Positions 1 to 11,905 of a stretch of DNA of 64,000 bases are shown in pieces. The position numbers were made by a program, and so were the translations under genes. Source of the DNA: Corbicula japonica. Its lineage: Eukaryota > Mollusca > Bivalvia > Venerida > Cyrenidae. The stretch spans positions 3,100,001 through 3,164,000 of the forward strand of contig JAZAYU010000005.1 of NCBI GenBank assembly GCA_038501625.1, given 5' to 3'. Within the stretch, counting starts at the first letter, position 1, and every line of letters starts with the position of its first letter. Under the pieces are notes generated by a model that saw nothing but the letters and a program-made list of their open reading frames with translations, searched no databases and was not told the origin of the DNA.

Positions 1-509
1 GAACCACTATTCCAATGTTCTATTTTACAGTTTTGCACTATTTTCTACCCCTATAAAGACCACCTCACTAAACGAACCACTATTCCAATGTTCTATTTTA
101 CAGTTTTGCACTATTTTCTACCCCTATAAAGACCACCTCACTAAACGAACCACTATTCCAATGTTCTATTTTACAGTTTTGCACTATTTTCTACCCCTAT
201 AAAGACCACCTCACTAAACGAACCACTATTCCAATGTTCTATTTTACAGTTTTGCACTATTTTCTACCCCTATAAAGACCACCTCACTAAACGAACCACT
301 ATTCCAATGTTCTATTTTACAGTTTTGCACTATTTTCTACCCCTTTAAAGACCACCTCACTTAACGAACCACTATTCCAATGTTCTATTTTACAGTTTTG
401 CCCTATTTTCTACCCCTATAAAGACCACCTCACTAAACGAACCACTATTCCAATGTTCTATTTTACAGTTTGCCCTGTTTTCTACCCCTTTAAAGACCAC
501 CCACTATTC
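1..509. repeat. 73-bp tandem satellite, about 7 copies
   Basis: A unit starting 'gaaccactattccaatg' recurs at 1, 74, 147, 220, 293 and 366 and in a last, slightly shorter copy ending near 509. The first copies are almost identical and the last two carry a few substitutions and single-base losses. The array runs off the left edge, so its true length is unknown. There is no coding potential. Confidence 0.95.
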
Positions 510-2571
510 AGATAACTTTTTCCCAGTCCCAATGCTGGTCTTAATAGCCGGGTTACACTGTATTAGGAGTTCAAGTTTTTGTCTGACATTGCGTCTGATA
601 ACATAAGAAATCATGTCGGACGGGCTCAAAGTTTACCAGAGAGGTCGTTCGGTCTAGCAACTTTCCAGATGTTTGCAGTATACGGATCCACACTAGTCAG
701 TTTAAGACTAATTTGATTTTTGTCTGACCATAACTGACAACATTGACAGTAGATCCAGATGAGACTGCAGATTTGCAGACTGATATTGATCTATAATTTG
801 TGCATTTGGATTTGGATCTTGTAACACTGGCCACCCATGTTATTTAAGACTTACCATAAGGAAAAGGCTTAAAAGGTATCTTTTTTGGCACTGCCAGCCT
901 TTACCATGTCTCATTAAAATAAATGAAATCAAATGAAGTTTAAGAGCTAAAATACCTGGTCAAACTTTGCTGTCCTTAAAATAATCCTGTCCTCAAATAC
1001 TATATATCACAAGACATCTTGAAAGAAAAAACATTTAAGAAAGCTCTGACCCTATCAACACTACTACTACTGCTATGGAAAGATTATACATTACTATTAT
1101 CAAATCTTACATAACCTATCCATATGCCTATTTGAAACATGTATGACTTAATGATAACTTATCTATAATTTGCAAACTAATTTTTTTTTATTTCCTTGAC
1201 ATTGCTATTTAAATACAATTAAATTTATACATACACTTTCCATAAGAAAACAGAATGTTAACACAACCTGCAGATAACAGCACAGGGTTATCAGAATTTT
1301 GAAAGTATTGGTTTAAGTTACATGTTATAAAGGTATTGAAAGTTTACAACAATAAATTTATGTCAATGCCCTAGAAGATTGTAACAGTCGGTTTATACAA
1401 CAAGAGAATGTAAAGTACACTGCAACTCCTTTTTACACACCGGCTCTTTTGTTTGCCGTAGGTTGATAATTTTGAGAATTACCTGCGGTAACAAAAGAAT
1501 TCACGAGACCACGTTGTTCCGTGCACGTGAACGGGTTGTTCTCCGAAAAGAATTACCCGTCCACGTGCATGGAACATCCTTGTCTCGTGCATATATTTAA
1601 AAGTATTAAAACAATACAAAAACAAGATGCACGGCATTTTTTAAGCACTAGAACAAATAAAGTAAAATTAAAACACCACTTCATTTTATATTATTTTCTT
1701 TTTATAAACCAATTTAGATACACTTACAATACCATATATATATATATATACCATATATATTGATCAAAAATGTTGATTAAACATGCATTTCTTTTAGTAG
1801 CTTATTGTCATTATGTATAGTCAGATTTCAATAAGTATAAATCGTAGAAAAAAGCATATACATTTATGACAATATTCCCATTTAGTGAAAACAAAACCAA
1901 GATTTTAAGAACCTTTTCAAATATCTTTTAGTCTTGTTCAAACATCATGTATATATTGAAGTGAATACTCATTTTTTCTTGTTAATTTTCTAGCATTTGT
2001 GCAGTTTATTTTCGTAGCTTGACAGAGGAAAAAATTTGAAATCTGACACTTGGCTTTTTTTCCTTTATAATGTATTACTCAAAGTTTGCTAAGCACCAAT
2101 AATATTTTTGTACATGTCATCTGGTGTATGCCGGTTATAAGTTGTTGTTTTTTAATTTATTTTAATTCACCTGATTAATGACTGATTTGACTAATGTTTG
2201 TTGTAATGTGTTTACGGCGTTTATTTTGAATTTGAAATGGACATTAGGGATGTGCAAAAATCAATGTTATTGCATATAATGTAGACATTCCCTCAAAAGA
2301 CTTCCCTTAAGGAATGTTGTGCAATTGCGCACATGATTTTACAAAAGTGTGCTTTTTTTTCAACAGACAAATGGAAAACCAATTAGTTCTTCTATCATAA
2401 GTTGTAGGCCTTGTCAAAGGCTTGAAAAAAGCATTTTAGTGCATATTCTTGGGTAGTTTTGAAGTATACAGTTTAAAATATAATATACCGCAGCACATTT
2501 TTACTGAATGGACTAGTAATCGAATGAATGAATGCGTGAATTGTTCAATTTCCGCATGAATATGACTAAAA
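510..2571. other. No gene recognised; AT-rich intergenic DNA
   Basis: There is no convincing exon, RNA gene or long repeat. A short (TA)n run lies near 1735-1760. The 80-codon frame at 1521-1763 ends inside that run and has no family resemblance. A 'gatccagatgagactgcag' word near 750 belongs to a repeat type seen again near 18.6 and 41.8 kb. Confidence 0.6.
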
Positions 2572-2573
2572 TA

Positions 2574-2750
2574 CAGTAAAACCCCCCATTACGGACACTC
2601 AATATTACGGGCACCCCTTTATTATGGGCGATTTTTTAAAGAACAAAACTGTTCTCTTCTTCTTGATTTAAACCCACAATTAAGGACAACCCGCTATTAA
2701 GGACACTTTCCCTCAGTCCCTAAGGTGTCCATTATAGAGGGGTTTCACTG
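2574..2750. mobile_element. 177-bp MITE, Tc1/mariner-pogo type termini
   Basis: The element begins 'cagtaaaacccccc..ttacggacact' and ends 'ggtgtccattatagaggggtttcactg', so the ends are inverted copies of each other. It is flanked by TA on both sides (2572-2573 and 2751-2752). TA duplication plus CAGT ends is the habit of the pogo branch of Tc1/mariner. It encodes nothing and would need a transposase from elsewhere. Confidence 0.75.
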
Positions 2751-2752
2751 TA

Positions 2753-3188
2753 CTGTTGAAACCGGGTGTTAAACCCAACAAATAATATGATACGTATATA
2801 ATGACGCTAACCGGTATGTATTTTGTGTCACAAACATTCGGCTGCTCAACTCTTCAAACCAATCCAATGCTTGGGACAAACTTTCATCCAAATCTTAGAA
2901 CTTGTATTTGTCTAAGGAGTGTTAGTCGGATATAAACCTCGTACAACTCGAGCCCTTCGCGTTCTCGGTGTCACAAGAAGCTCGTGACCAGGTATTTCCT
3001 ACACAGAAACACCTTGTACTCGGTTGATATCCTATACATATAGCTGAGTCCTCCAGATCAATGAGCAGTACTGCAATATAACCTTAACACAGCATAAATA
3101 ATCATCCAAACAAACAGAATACTTGATGTCAGATCATAGATGCATGTATATCATGGTGTTGAATAATTAACACACTGTGAAATTTACA
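2753..3188. other. No gene recognised
   Basis: Unique-looking AT-rich DNA without an open frame above 60 codons, splice-framed exon or recognisable repeat. Confidence 0.5.
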
Positions 3189-3189
3189 A

Positions 3190-4830
3190 AAATGGAATGT
3201 TGTGTTCCGCGGAACACATGTGTCGCCTGCATGGAAAAAGTTGAAATGGGTGCCTATGTTTAATCATATATAATTAAAATATTTTATTTAAGTTGATTTC
3301 AGTACTACACCACAGAACACATTTGTCATCTAAATTGCATTTAAAAGGGGAATAACTAAAATAATGGTGAAACCTGAGTTATCATCTTGTAAATGCAGAT
3401 GAGTTATTCAAAGTATTAAGTGAATTAATTGAACAAGTACTTTCCATTTTGCAGGCAACACTAAGTTTCATGTTAAAGTTGCATTTGAAAGGGACATAAC
3501 TCATAAAATATTGAAACTGGAGTTATCATTCTTGTCGTCACAGATGGCATTGTTCATGCTGATAATATATTCCAAGTATGAAGTGAATAGGACAAGTACT
3601 TTCAAAGTTATAGGCAACATTAAGTTTCAGGTTAAAGTTGCATTTGAAAGAGGCATAACTAAAAAAATATTGAAACTGGAGTTATCATTCTGGTCGTAAC
3701 AGATGGCATTGTTCATGCTGATGATATATTTTAAGTATGAAGTGAATAGGACAAGTACTTTCAAAGTTAAAGTCAACATTAAGTTTCATGTTAAAGTTGC
3801 ATTTGAAAGGGGCATAACTCAAAACATTTTGAAACTGGACTTATCATTCTTGTCGTCACAGATGGCATTGTTCGTGCTGATGATATATTCCAAGTACGAA
3901 GTGAATAGGACAAGTACTTTAAAAGTTAGTTTCAGGTTAAAGTTGCATTTGAAAGGGGCATAACTAAAAAAATATTGAAACTGGAGTTATCTTTCTTGTC
4001 ATCTCTGATGGCATTGTTCCTGCTGATGATATATTCCATGTACGAAGTGAATAGAACAAGTACTTTCAAAGTTATAGGCAACATTAAGTTTCAGGTAAAA
4101 GTTGCATTTGAAAGGGGCATAACTAAAAAAATATTGAAACTCAAGTTATCATTCTTGTCATCACAGATGGCATTGTTCATGCTGATGATATATTCCAAGT
4201 ACGAAGTGAATAGGACAAGTACTTTCAAAGTTAAAGGCAACATTAATTTTCAGGTTAAAGTTGCATTTGAACGGGGCATAACTCAAAAAATATTGAAACT
4301 AGAGTTATCATTCTAGTCGTCACAGATGGCATTGTTCATGCTGATAATATAATCCAAGTATGAAGTGAATAGTACAAGTACTTTCAAAGTTATAGGCAAC
4401 ATTAAGTTTCAGGTTAAAGTTGCATTTGAAAGGGGCATAACTAAAAAAATATTGAAACAGGAGTTATCATTCTTGTCATCACAGATGGCATTATTCGTGC
4501 TGATGATATATTCCAAGTATGAAGTGAAAAGGTCAAGTTCTTCCAAAGTTATAGGCAACATAAAGTTTCAGGTTAAAGTTGCATTTGAAAGGGGCATAAC
4601 TCAAAAAATATTGAAACTGGAGTTATCATTCTTGTCGTCACAGATGGCATTGTTCGTGCTGATGATATATTCCAAGTATGAAGTGAATAGGACAAGTACT
4701 TTCAAAGTTATAGGCAACATTAAGTTTCAGGTTAAAGTTGGGGGACTTACAGACGACGGCACCAACGATGACGCCGCCGCCAGACAATAGGATCCCTATG
4801 TGTCTACCTGCTATCGCAGGCGACACAAAA
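3190..4830 (+). repeat. Composite repeat: palindromic head, 159-bp tandem core, hairpin tail
   Basis: The head carries a perfect palindrome (3201-3218, 'tgtgttccgcggaacaca') followed by 'tgtgtcgcc'. The core is a 159-bp unit whose 'gtgaatagg' landmark falls at 3583, 3742, 3901, 4047, 4206, 4365, 4524 and 4683; one copy is 13 bp short. The tail (4739-4830) has 'gacgacggc..gccgccgcc', then a hairpin at 4800-4826 (gtgtc/gacac and cctgc/gcagg arms) and an A-run. Because 159 is a multiple of three, frames of 60-140 codons stay open through the array; these are not genes. A diverged second copy lies at 16.94-18.28 kb. Confidence 0.85.
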
Positions 4831-5444
4831 AATGAATCAATTTTTACAAGGCAAATAAATACAAAAAAATTAATGGTCGCAAATACTTTGTCTTCAATTT
4901 CCAACAGTGCAAAAATTGCTAAAGATCAATGATTTGCTGGTCAGTCAATTCTGACCTTGACCTTAAATTTTAAGACAAATTAAATTGTAAGTTCTGCCTA
5001 ACTGATTTCTGATCCAAATATGGGTTTTCCGTGGAAAACATGTGTCGTCAAATATTGCATTTGAAAGGGGCAAAACTCAAAAATTGGTGAAACAGGAGTT
5101 ATCATTCTTCTTGTCAGCAATGGCTTTGTTTATGCAGATAATATATCTCAAGTATTAAGTCACTAGATATGTGTTCAGTTGAACACTTGTGTTGCCTAGA
5201 CTGTCATTATGTTGGAATAAAAATGTAAGTATAACAAGAGCTGTCACTGGAATTGACATATGCCCCCGAAATGCAGCTTGAAATCAAATAGGTATACATA
5301 TGTAATAAATAAACATATGTAATGAAAAATATGCTTGTGGAAGACGAAGCATACTGCATGCATATAATGTGAAAGATGAAAGGATCATAATTATGTTTCA
5401 AGTCTGTAGTAAATATATAGTTAAATAAAGTTAAATATTAATAT
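4831..5444. repeat. Fragments of dispersed repeats
   Basis: Partial heads of the palindrome family occur near 5026-5060 ('gtggaaaacatgtgtcgtc') and near 5170-5190. A different head, 'acaagagctgtcac..atgcccccgaaatgcag', starts at about 5236 and is cut short. No gene is seen. Confidence 0.5.
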
Positions 5445-6894
5445 GAACAAGAGGTCCATGATGGCCCTTTATCACTCACCTGAGTGCAACGTCTCGATAT
5501 GGTGAACATTTACATCAAGTTATTTTAAAATCCAATAAGAAACAACAAATCTACAGCTTGGAAAAGGAAATGCTATTTTTCGTAACAGTGACCTTGACCT
5601 TTGACCTACAGGCATGGGTATTGTAAGCAACACATCCCTTTGTCATGGTGAATATTTTTGTAAAGTTATTTTGAAATCACTTTATTCATTAGGAATTAAC
5701 AGCCAAGACAAGAAAATGTTATTTTTAGTAACAGTGACCTTGACCTTGGACCAACAGGCATGGGTATTGTACGCGAAAGTACACCTTGTCATGGTAAACA
5801 TTTGAGCCAAGTTATTTTAAAATCCAATGAGAAATAACAAATTTACAGCATGGACAAGATTTTTCTATTTATAGTAACAGTGACCTAGTTTTTGAACCCA
5901 GGTGACCCATATTCAAACTCAACCAATTAATAACTGGGACATATGTCCTGACCAAGTTTCTTTACAATCTGAGAGTAAAATTGTGACCACTATAGTGTAA
6001 ACAAGAAAATTCTATTTTTAGTAACAGTGATCTAGTTTTTGGACCCAGATGACCCATATTCGAACTTGTCTGACAAATCATTAGGACAAACATCCTGACG
6101 AAGTTTCATGACAATCGGAGCAAAAATGTGACCTCTAGAGTGTTAACAAGAAAATTCTATTTTAAGTAACAGTGACCTAGTTCTGGGACCCAGATGACCC
6201 ATATTCAAACTCGTCCGAGAAATCATTGGGACAAACATCCTGACCAAGTGTCATGACAATCAGAACAAAAATGTGACCGCTAGAGTGTTAACAAGAAAAT
6301 TCTATTTATAGTAACAGTTACCTAGTTTTTGGACCCAGGTGACCCATATTCAAACTCGGCCTAGAAATAAATGGGACAAATATCCTGACCAAGTTTCATG
6401 ATAATTGGAGCAAAAATGTGACTGCTAGAGTGTTAACAAAAAAATTCTATTTATAGTAACAGTGACCTAGTTTTTGGGATCAGGTGACCCATATTCATAC
6501 TCGGCCTAGAAATAAATGGGACAAATATCCTGACCAAGTTTCATGATAATTCTAGCAAAAATGTGACCGCTAGAGTTTTAACAAGAAAATTCTATTTATA
6601 GTAACAGTGACCTAGTTTTTGGACCAGGATGAACCTTATTCGAACTCGTCCGAGAATTCATTGGGACAAACATCCAGACCAAGTTTCATGACAATCGGAG
6701 CAAAAATGTGACCGCTAGAGTGTTAACAAGAAAATTCTATTTTTAGTAACAGTGACCTAGTTTTTGGACCCTGATGACCCATATTAAAACTCGTCCAAGA
6801 AATCATTGGGACAATCATCCTGACCAAATTTCATGACAATCGGACAAAAAAAATGTTACCTTTATTGCGTTAACAAAATTTACCTTAGGGTTAG

Positions 6895-6915
6895 GGTTTA
6901 GGGTTAGGGTTAGGT
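6895..6915 (+). repeat. Interstitial telomere-like repeat, short
   Basis: About three and a half TTAGGG units, one with an extra T, lie inside a larger dispersed repeat. TTAGGG is the telomere repeat of molluscs as of vertebrates. Confidence 0.9.
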
Positions 6916-7040
6916 AAAAAGGCCCATAACTCAGCCAAAAATAATCCGATCAGAAATTCCTTTGGATATGCATAACAAGTCTTGGTGACAAACACTCCTG
7001 TGAAGTTTCAATGAAATCCCTCAAGCGATTTCAGTTTACG

Positions 7041-7073
<33 letters not shown>

Positions 7074-7089
7074 TAGGGTTAGGGTTAGG
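7041..7089 (+). repeat. Interstitial telomere-like repeat
   Basis: About eight TTAGGG or TTTAGGG units occur at the same module position as the array at 6895. Both are followed by 'taggtaaaaaggyccataactcagcc'. They therefore look copied as part of the module rather than gained independently. Confidence 0.9.
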
Positions 7090-7466
7090 TAAAAAGGTCC
7101 ATAACTCAGCCAAAAATAATCCGATCAGAAATTCCTTCGGATATGCACATCTATGCTTGGTGACAAACACTCCTGTGAAGTTTCAATGAAATCCCTCAAG
7201 CGGTTTGGGAGAAGAAGCGAGGACAAGATTTTGCTTCAAAGGGCCATAACTCAGCCAAAAATAATCGGAGCAGAAATTCCTGACGATATGCACAACTAGG
7301 CTTGGTGACAAACATTCCTGTGAAGTTTGAAAGAAATCCCTCAAGCGGTTTCAGAGGAGAAGCGAGGACAAGATTATTTCGGACGGACGGACGGAAGGAC
7401 GGACGGACGGACGGAAGGACGGACGGACGGTCCGATTACTATATGCCTCCCTTCGGGGGCATAAAA

Positions 7467-7919
7467 AGGGGCATAACTTGATCTTGGCCTAAAGAACTTG
7501 ATATCATCAAGGGCCTGTTTTATGAGCAATATAATTTGAAAGTTTATGAAGAAGTATTAAGAAATGGCGAAGTTATAGTCCATGTTAAGTTTCGTGTCTA
7601 TATCCAAGTACAACAAGAGCCAGTCGAAAACGACTGCACGCTCGACTATTCGAAAAGTCAGACTGATTTAAGCACATTTTAAACTGGGTTTCATATAAAC
7701 TGGGGAGTAATTCAGGAGTTTATGACATCCCCAACAAACACACAAGAACAAAAGATTCTTAATCCAAGTTAGGAAATCAATAAATTATACTTAATTTATT
7801 CTTGTGTTTTTTTTGAGAGAGTTTACACAACACAGCCCATACACCCCTGATCCCACACCCATCAACCCACTATCACTGCCCACCTATAGTGGTGTGATGC
7901 GGTGTAGTACAGTATGGTA
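7467..7919. repeat. Repeat fragments; no gene
   Basis: Contains a 'ggggcataacttgatcttggcc' module and, at 7611-7660, another dispersed-repeat head ('acaagagccagtcgaaaacgactgcacgc'). No coding exon is seen. Confidence 0.5.
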
Positions 7920-8530
7920 AGCTGGTTGCTGTTGTTGGTGTAGGTGTTGTTGTTGGTGGTGGTGGTGTTGCTGCTGCTGTTGTTGGTGTTGTTGCTGTTG
8001 TTGGTGTAATTGTCGGTGTTATTGTTGTTGTTGGTGGTGGTGGTGGTGTTGTTGTTGGTGGTGTTTTTTTTTGTTTTTATTGTTGGTGTTGTTGTTGGTG
8101 GTGGTGTTGTTGTTGTTGGTGGTGTTGTTGTTGGTAATGGTGTTGGTTGTTGGTGTTGTTGCTATTGTTGGTGTTGATGTTGTTGTTGATGGTGTTGTTG
8201 TTGGTGGTGTTGGTGTTGTTGTTGTTGGTGTTGTTGTTGGTGGTGGTGTTGTTGTTGTTGGTGTTGTTGTTGGTGGTGTTGTTGTTGTTGTTGACAGTGT
8301 TGTTGGTGGTGTTGTTGATGTTGTTTTTGGTGTTGTTGTTGTTATTTGTGTTGTTGTTGGTGGTGTTGTTGTTGGTGGTGGTGTTGTTGATGTTGTTGGT
8401 GGTGGTGTTGTTGTTGTTGGTGGTGTTTGCGGTGGTGTTTTTATTGGTGGTGGTGTTGTTGTTGTTGTTGATGGTGGTGTTGTTGTTGGTGGTGGTATGT
8501 GGTGGTGGTGTGTGGTGGTGGTGGTACAGT
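7920..8530 (+). repeat. Pure T/G-rich trinucleotide array (TTG/GGT)n
   Basis: About 600 bp consist almost wholly of T and G on the plus strand, mainly ttg, gtt and ggt words. Only rare A or C bases interrupt it, with one (T)8 run near 8065. The 185- and 131-codon frames here are valine/leucine/glycine strings and not proteins. Confidence 0.95.
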
Positions 8531-8722
8531 ACAGTACAGTAGATAAAGTATGGTATGGTATGGTATGGTATGGTATGGTATGGTATGGTATGGTATGGTA
8601 TGGTATGGTATCGTATAGATTAGTATAGATTAGTATAGTATAGTATAGTATAGCATAGTATAGTATAGTATAGTATAGTATAGTATAGTATAGTATAGTA
8701 TAGTATAGTATAGTATAGTATA
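8531..8722 (+). repeat. Pentanucleotide microsatellites (GGTAT)n then (TAGTA)n
   Basis: (GGTAT)n runs at about 8549-8610, passes through 'cgtatagatta' variants, and becomes (TATAG)n from about 8630 to 8722. This is the same pentamer as the giant array at 10216, and the junction shows GGTAT changing to GTATA units. Confidence 0.95.
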
Positions 8723-10215
8723 CGCCTTTCCAATAAACAGTTTCGCAGTCCTGTACGAGTTACTTCCCGCGACAGAAAATCAATCCAAAACGAGGCTCTG
8801 CAGGATAGCTGAACGATCGGGCTAATGGCTTAAGCACATAATAGCTAACCTTATCCGCTATTTTGCAGGTCTGCGTTCGTCGCCGGCGGTGAAAAAATAA
8901 GTTGCTGGTCTGTTATTCTAGCCAGACTTTTTTATGTTTACTATTTGTTAGATAATTAGATTTTTAATGATTTAAGAACATGTACCATTCTTGTTGATAG
9001 TAGGCAGTATGAAACGCAATTTGGACAAACATAAGCATTAATTTTACCAATTATGTACAACAATTTCTTCTTAATATCTTTTCTGCTGAAAATATATTTT
9101 ATTGGTGTAAATGTTGCAAATTGCTAAGGCTAGTATTGCGCTATTATCCGGAAATCGTGATATGTCAACATCTGGTTACATGATCTGTAGACAAAAAATA
9201 CAATCTGAATTTGTTCATACTTACACATTTGAACAATAGAATTGTCCTAAAAATTTAAGGCGTTTATGGTCAACGAATAAATAATTTTAATATTTTAAAT
9301 GTTACGTATACTTCACAAGCAAATATGATTGATTCTGTCTTGAAATAAAACAGGATCGGTAATCTGATTGTTTGTTGTAGAAGTATCATTCGTAGAATAA
9401 AATCCAAGGATTTAGATGCCGGCTTCCAAAAAGATGGGAATATTTATATCACAATATGGTTGAATATCCAATTTAGATTTCTTAGGTTTGACAGATTGTA
9501 ATTTTGGCATAAAAGCCCAAACTCTTAATTAAACATATATAAAATGTTTTGACAAGATTTGTTTCTTATTGACGGCTTTTGTTTCTATAACGTGTCGTAA
9601 TGTTGATTAAGAATCCATTTAAGTGCTAAATCAAATACATTTGCTGGCACATCCAGTAGTTAAAGGACTCCGAAATACTTAAGAATTGGGAGGTGTAGAT
9701 ACCTTGCAAACAGAAATTACACGATCTCTATTGGTCAATGATATCTGCCCCTTTAAGTAATTGACAGATGACCCCGTGTGCGAGACAGTTTGACATGTTT
9801 ATGGCATGCCGCCTTCAAAATCAATCGCCGCCGACATAATCACAACATGATGTCAGTAGTTGAATAGACACGCTAATCCGGAAACGAGACTCAATTAAGC
9901 CGTGAAGAGAACACTGCGACTGTTTGTTAGTTCAAGTCGTTTAGTGTTTAATGCGAGGAATAATGAATTGACACTTTTAGTCAGAAACCTGATTGTTTAA
10001 TCAATTATTTTCAAAAATATCATGACGCTGATGTATTATTACTAATTCAAAGAGAAAATACATTTTTTCAAAAAATAATTTTATGATAAAAATGAAAGTT
10101 GTAGGAACATATTCCCTATTACGTTATTACAGCGCGCAATCATTTTTCCTGTAAAGCAGTCACGTGACTGGACAGGGGAGGTAACCAAATAAATTCATCG
10201 AATTATTGGAAAGGA
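8723..10215. other. No gene recognised between two pentamer arrays
   Basis: About 1.5 kb of non-repetitive, AT-rich sequence. No open frame of note, no splice-framed exon and no RNA gene are seen. Confidence 0.5.
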
Positions 10216-11375
10216 GTATAGTATAGTATAGTATAGTATAGTATAGTATAGTATAGTATAGTATAGTATAGTATAGTATAGTATAGTATAGTATAGTATA
10301 GTATAGTATAGTATAGTATAGTATAGTATAGTATAGTATAGTATAGTATAGTATAGTATAGTATAGTATAGTATAGTATAGTATAGTATAGTATAGTATA
10401 GTATAGTATAGTATAGTATAGTATAGTATAGTATAGTATAGTATAGTATAGTATAGTATAGTATAGTATAGTATAGTATAGTATAGTATAGTATAGTATA
10501 GTATAGTATAGTATAGTATAGTATAGTATAGTATAGTATAGTATAGTATAGTATAGTATAGTATAGTATAGTATAGTATAGTATAGTATAGTATAGTATA
10601 GTATAGTATAGTATAGTATAGTATAGTATAGTATAGTATAGTATAGTATAGTATAGTATAGTATAGTATAGTATAGTATAGTATAGTATAGTATAGTATA
10701 GTATAGTATAGTATAGTATAGTATAGTATAGTATAGTATAGTATAGTATAGTATAGTATAGTATAGTATAGTATAGTATAGTATAGTATAGTATAGTATA
10801 GTATAGTATAGTATAGTATAGTATAGTATAGTATAGTATAGTATAGTATAGTATAGTATAGTATAGTATAGTATAGTATAGTATAGTATAGTATAGTATA
10901 GTATAGTATAGTATAGTATAGTATAGTATAGTATAGTATAGTATAGTATAGTATAGTATAGTATAGTATAGTATAGTATAGTATAGTATAGTATAGTATA
11001 GTATAGTATAGTATAGTATAGTATAGTATAGTATAGTATAGTATAGTATAGTATAGTATAGTATAGTATAGTATAGTATAGTATAGTATAGTATAGTATA
11101 GTATAGTATAGTATAGTATAGTATAGTATAGTATAGTATAGTATAGTATAGTATAGTATAGTATAGTATAGTATAGTATAGTATAGTATAGTATAGTATA
11201 GTATAGTATAGTATAGTATAGTATAGTATAGTATAGTATAGTATAGTATAGTATAGTATAGTATAGTATAGTATAGTATAGTATAGTATAGTATAGTATA
11301 GTATAGTATAGTATAGTATAGTATAGTATAGTATAGTATAGTATAGTATAGTATAGTATAGTATAGTATAGTATA
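10216..11375 (+). repeat. Perfect (GTATA)n microsatellite, 232 uninterrupted units
   Basis: GTATA repeats 1160 bp without a single visible interruption. The two minus-strand frames of nearly 400 codons are (YYTIL)n translations and are artefacts: a 5-bp repeat without stops is open in every such frame. The real array could be longer or shorter than assembled. Confidence 0.98.
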
Positions 11376-11905
11376 GGTCACCACCCACCCCTCAACCACT
11401 CAACACTTCAACTAAAGTATGTTAAGTACATATGTTTTAAACCTTTTCTATAGCATTACATATAAAAAAACTAACATTGAAACTTTAACTATAATTTCTA
11501 AGTCTTAATTCTAATTTCTAAGTGAAAAAGGGCAAAAATTAAATATAAAAAAAGTACAAAAAAGGGGCATAAGGTATGGTATGGTATGGTATGGTATGGT
11601 ATGGTATGGTATGGTATGGTATTGGTATGGTATTGGTATTGGTATTCGTATCGTATCGTATCATATCGTATCATATCGTATTGTATCGTATAGTATATGC
11701 CACCACCCACCCCTCAACCACTCAACACTTCAACTAAAGTATGTTACAAATGTAAGTACATCTGTTTTAAACCTTTTCTATAGCATTACATATAAAAAAA
11801 CAAACATTGAAACTTTAACCATAATTTCTAAGTCTTAATTCTAATTTCTAAGGTAAAAAAGGGCAAAAATTAAATATAAACAAGTACAAAAAAGGGGCAT
11901 AACTT
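11376..11905 (+). repeat. Duplicated block separated by a second pentamer array
   Basis: The block 'ccacccacccctcaaccactc..gtacaaaaaaggggcataa' occurs at about 11380-11573 and again at about 11701-11903, with small differences (for example an 8-bp insert near 11746). Between the copies lies (GGTAT)n turning into (CGTAT)n at 11573-11697. Each block therefore directly follows a pentamer array. Short open frames across it are not genes. Confidence 0.9.

Larger units (their letters stand above)
5445..7466 (+). repeat. Mollusc-type dispersed repeat with tandem core of about 145 bp and 3' hairpin
   Basis: It starts 'aacaagaggtccatgatggccc', a head I associate with molluscan genomes. Copies containing 'gtaacagtgacctagttttt..catcctgaccaagtttcatgacaatcgg' follow in tandem to about 6880. 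Two further modules ('ggcccataactcagccaaaaataatc') then run to 7380. The end is a (GGACGGAC)-rich stretch at 7380-7432, a hairpin 'atgcctccc..gggggcat' at 7443-7462 and an A-rich tail. Short open frames inside are by-products. Confidence 0.8.

Noticed and set aside
3511..4790. Consecutive plus-strand frames with similar proteins
   Set aside because: They are the 159-bp satellite read in frame. Similarity comes from the repeat, and unit copies with frameshifts or stops are as common as open ones.
8071..8628. 185- and 131-codon frames rich in Val, Leu and Gly
   Set aside because: Low-complexity T/G array with no composition or signal of a protein.
10195..11399. Two minus-strand frames of nearly 400 codons
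   Set aside because: They translate the (GTATA)n microsatellite into a five-residue repeat; a stop-free pentamer is open by arithmetic.
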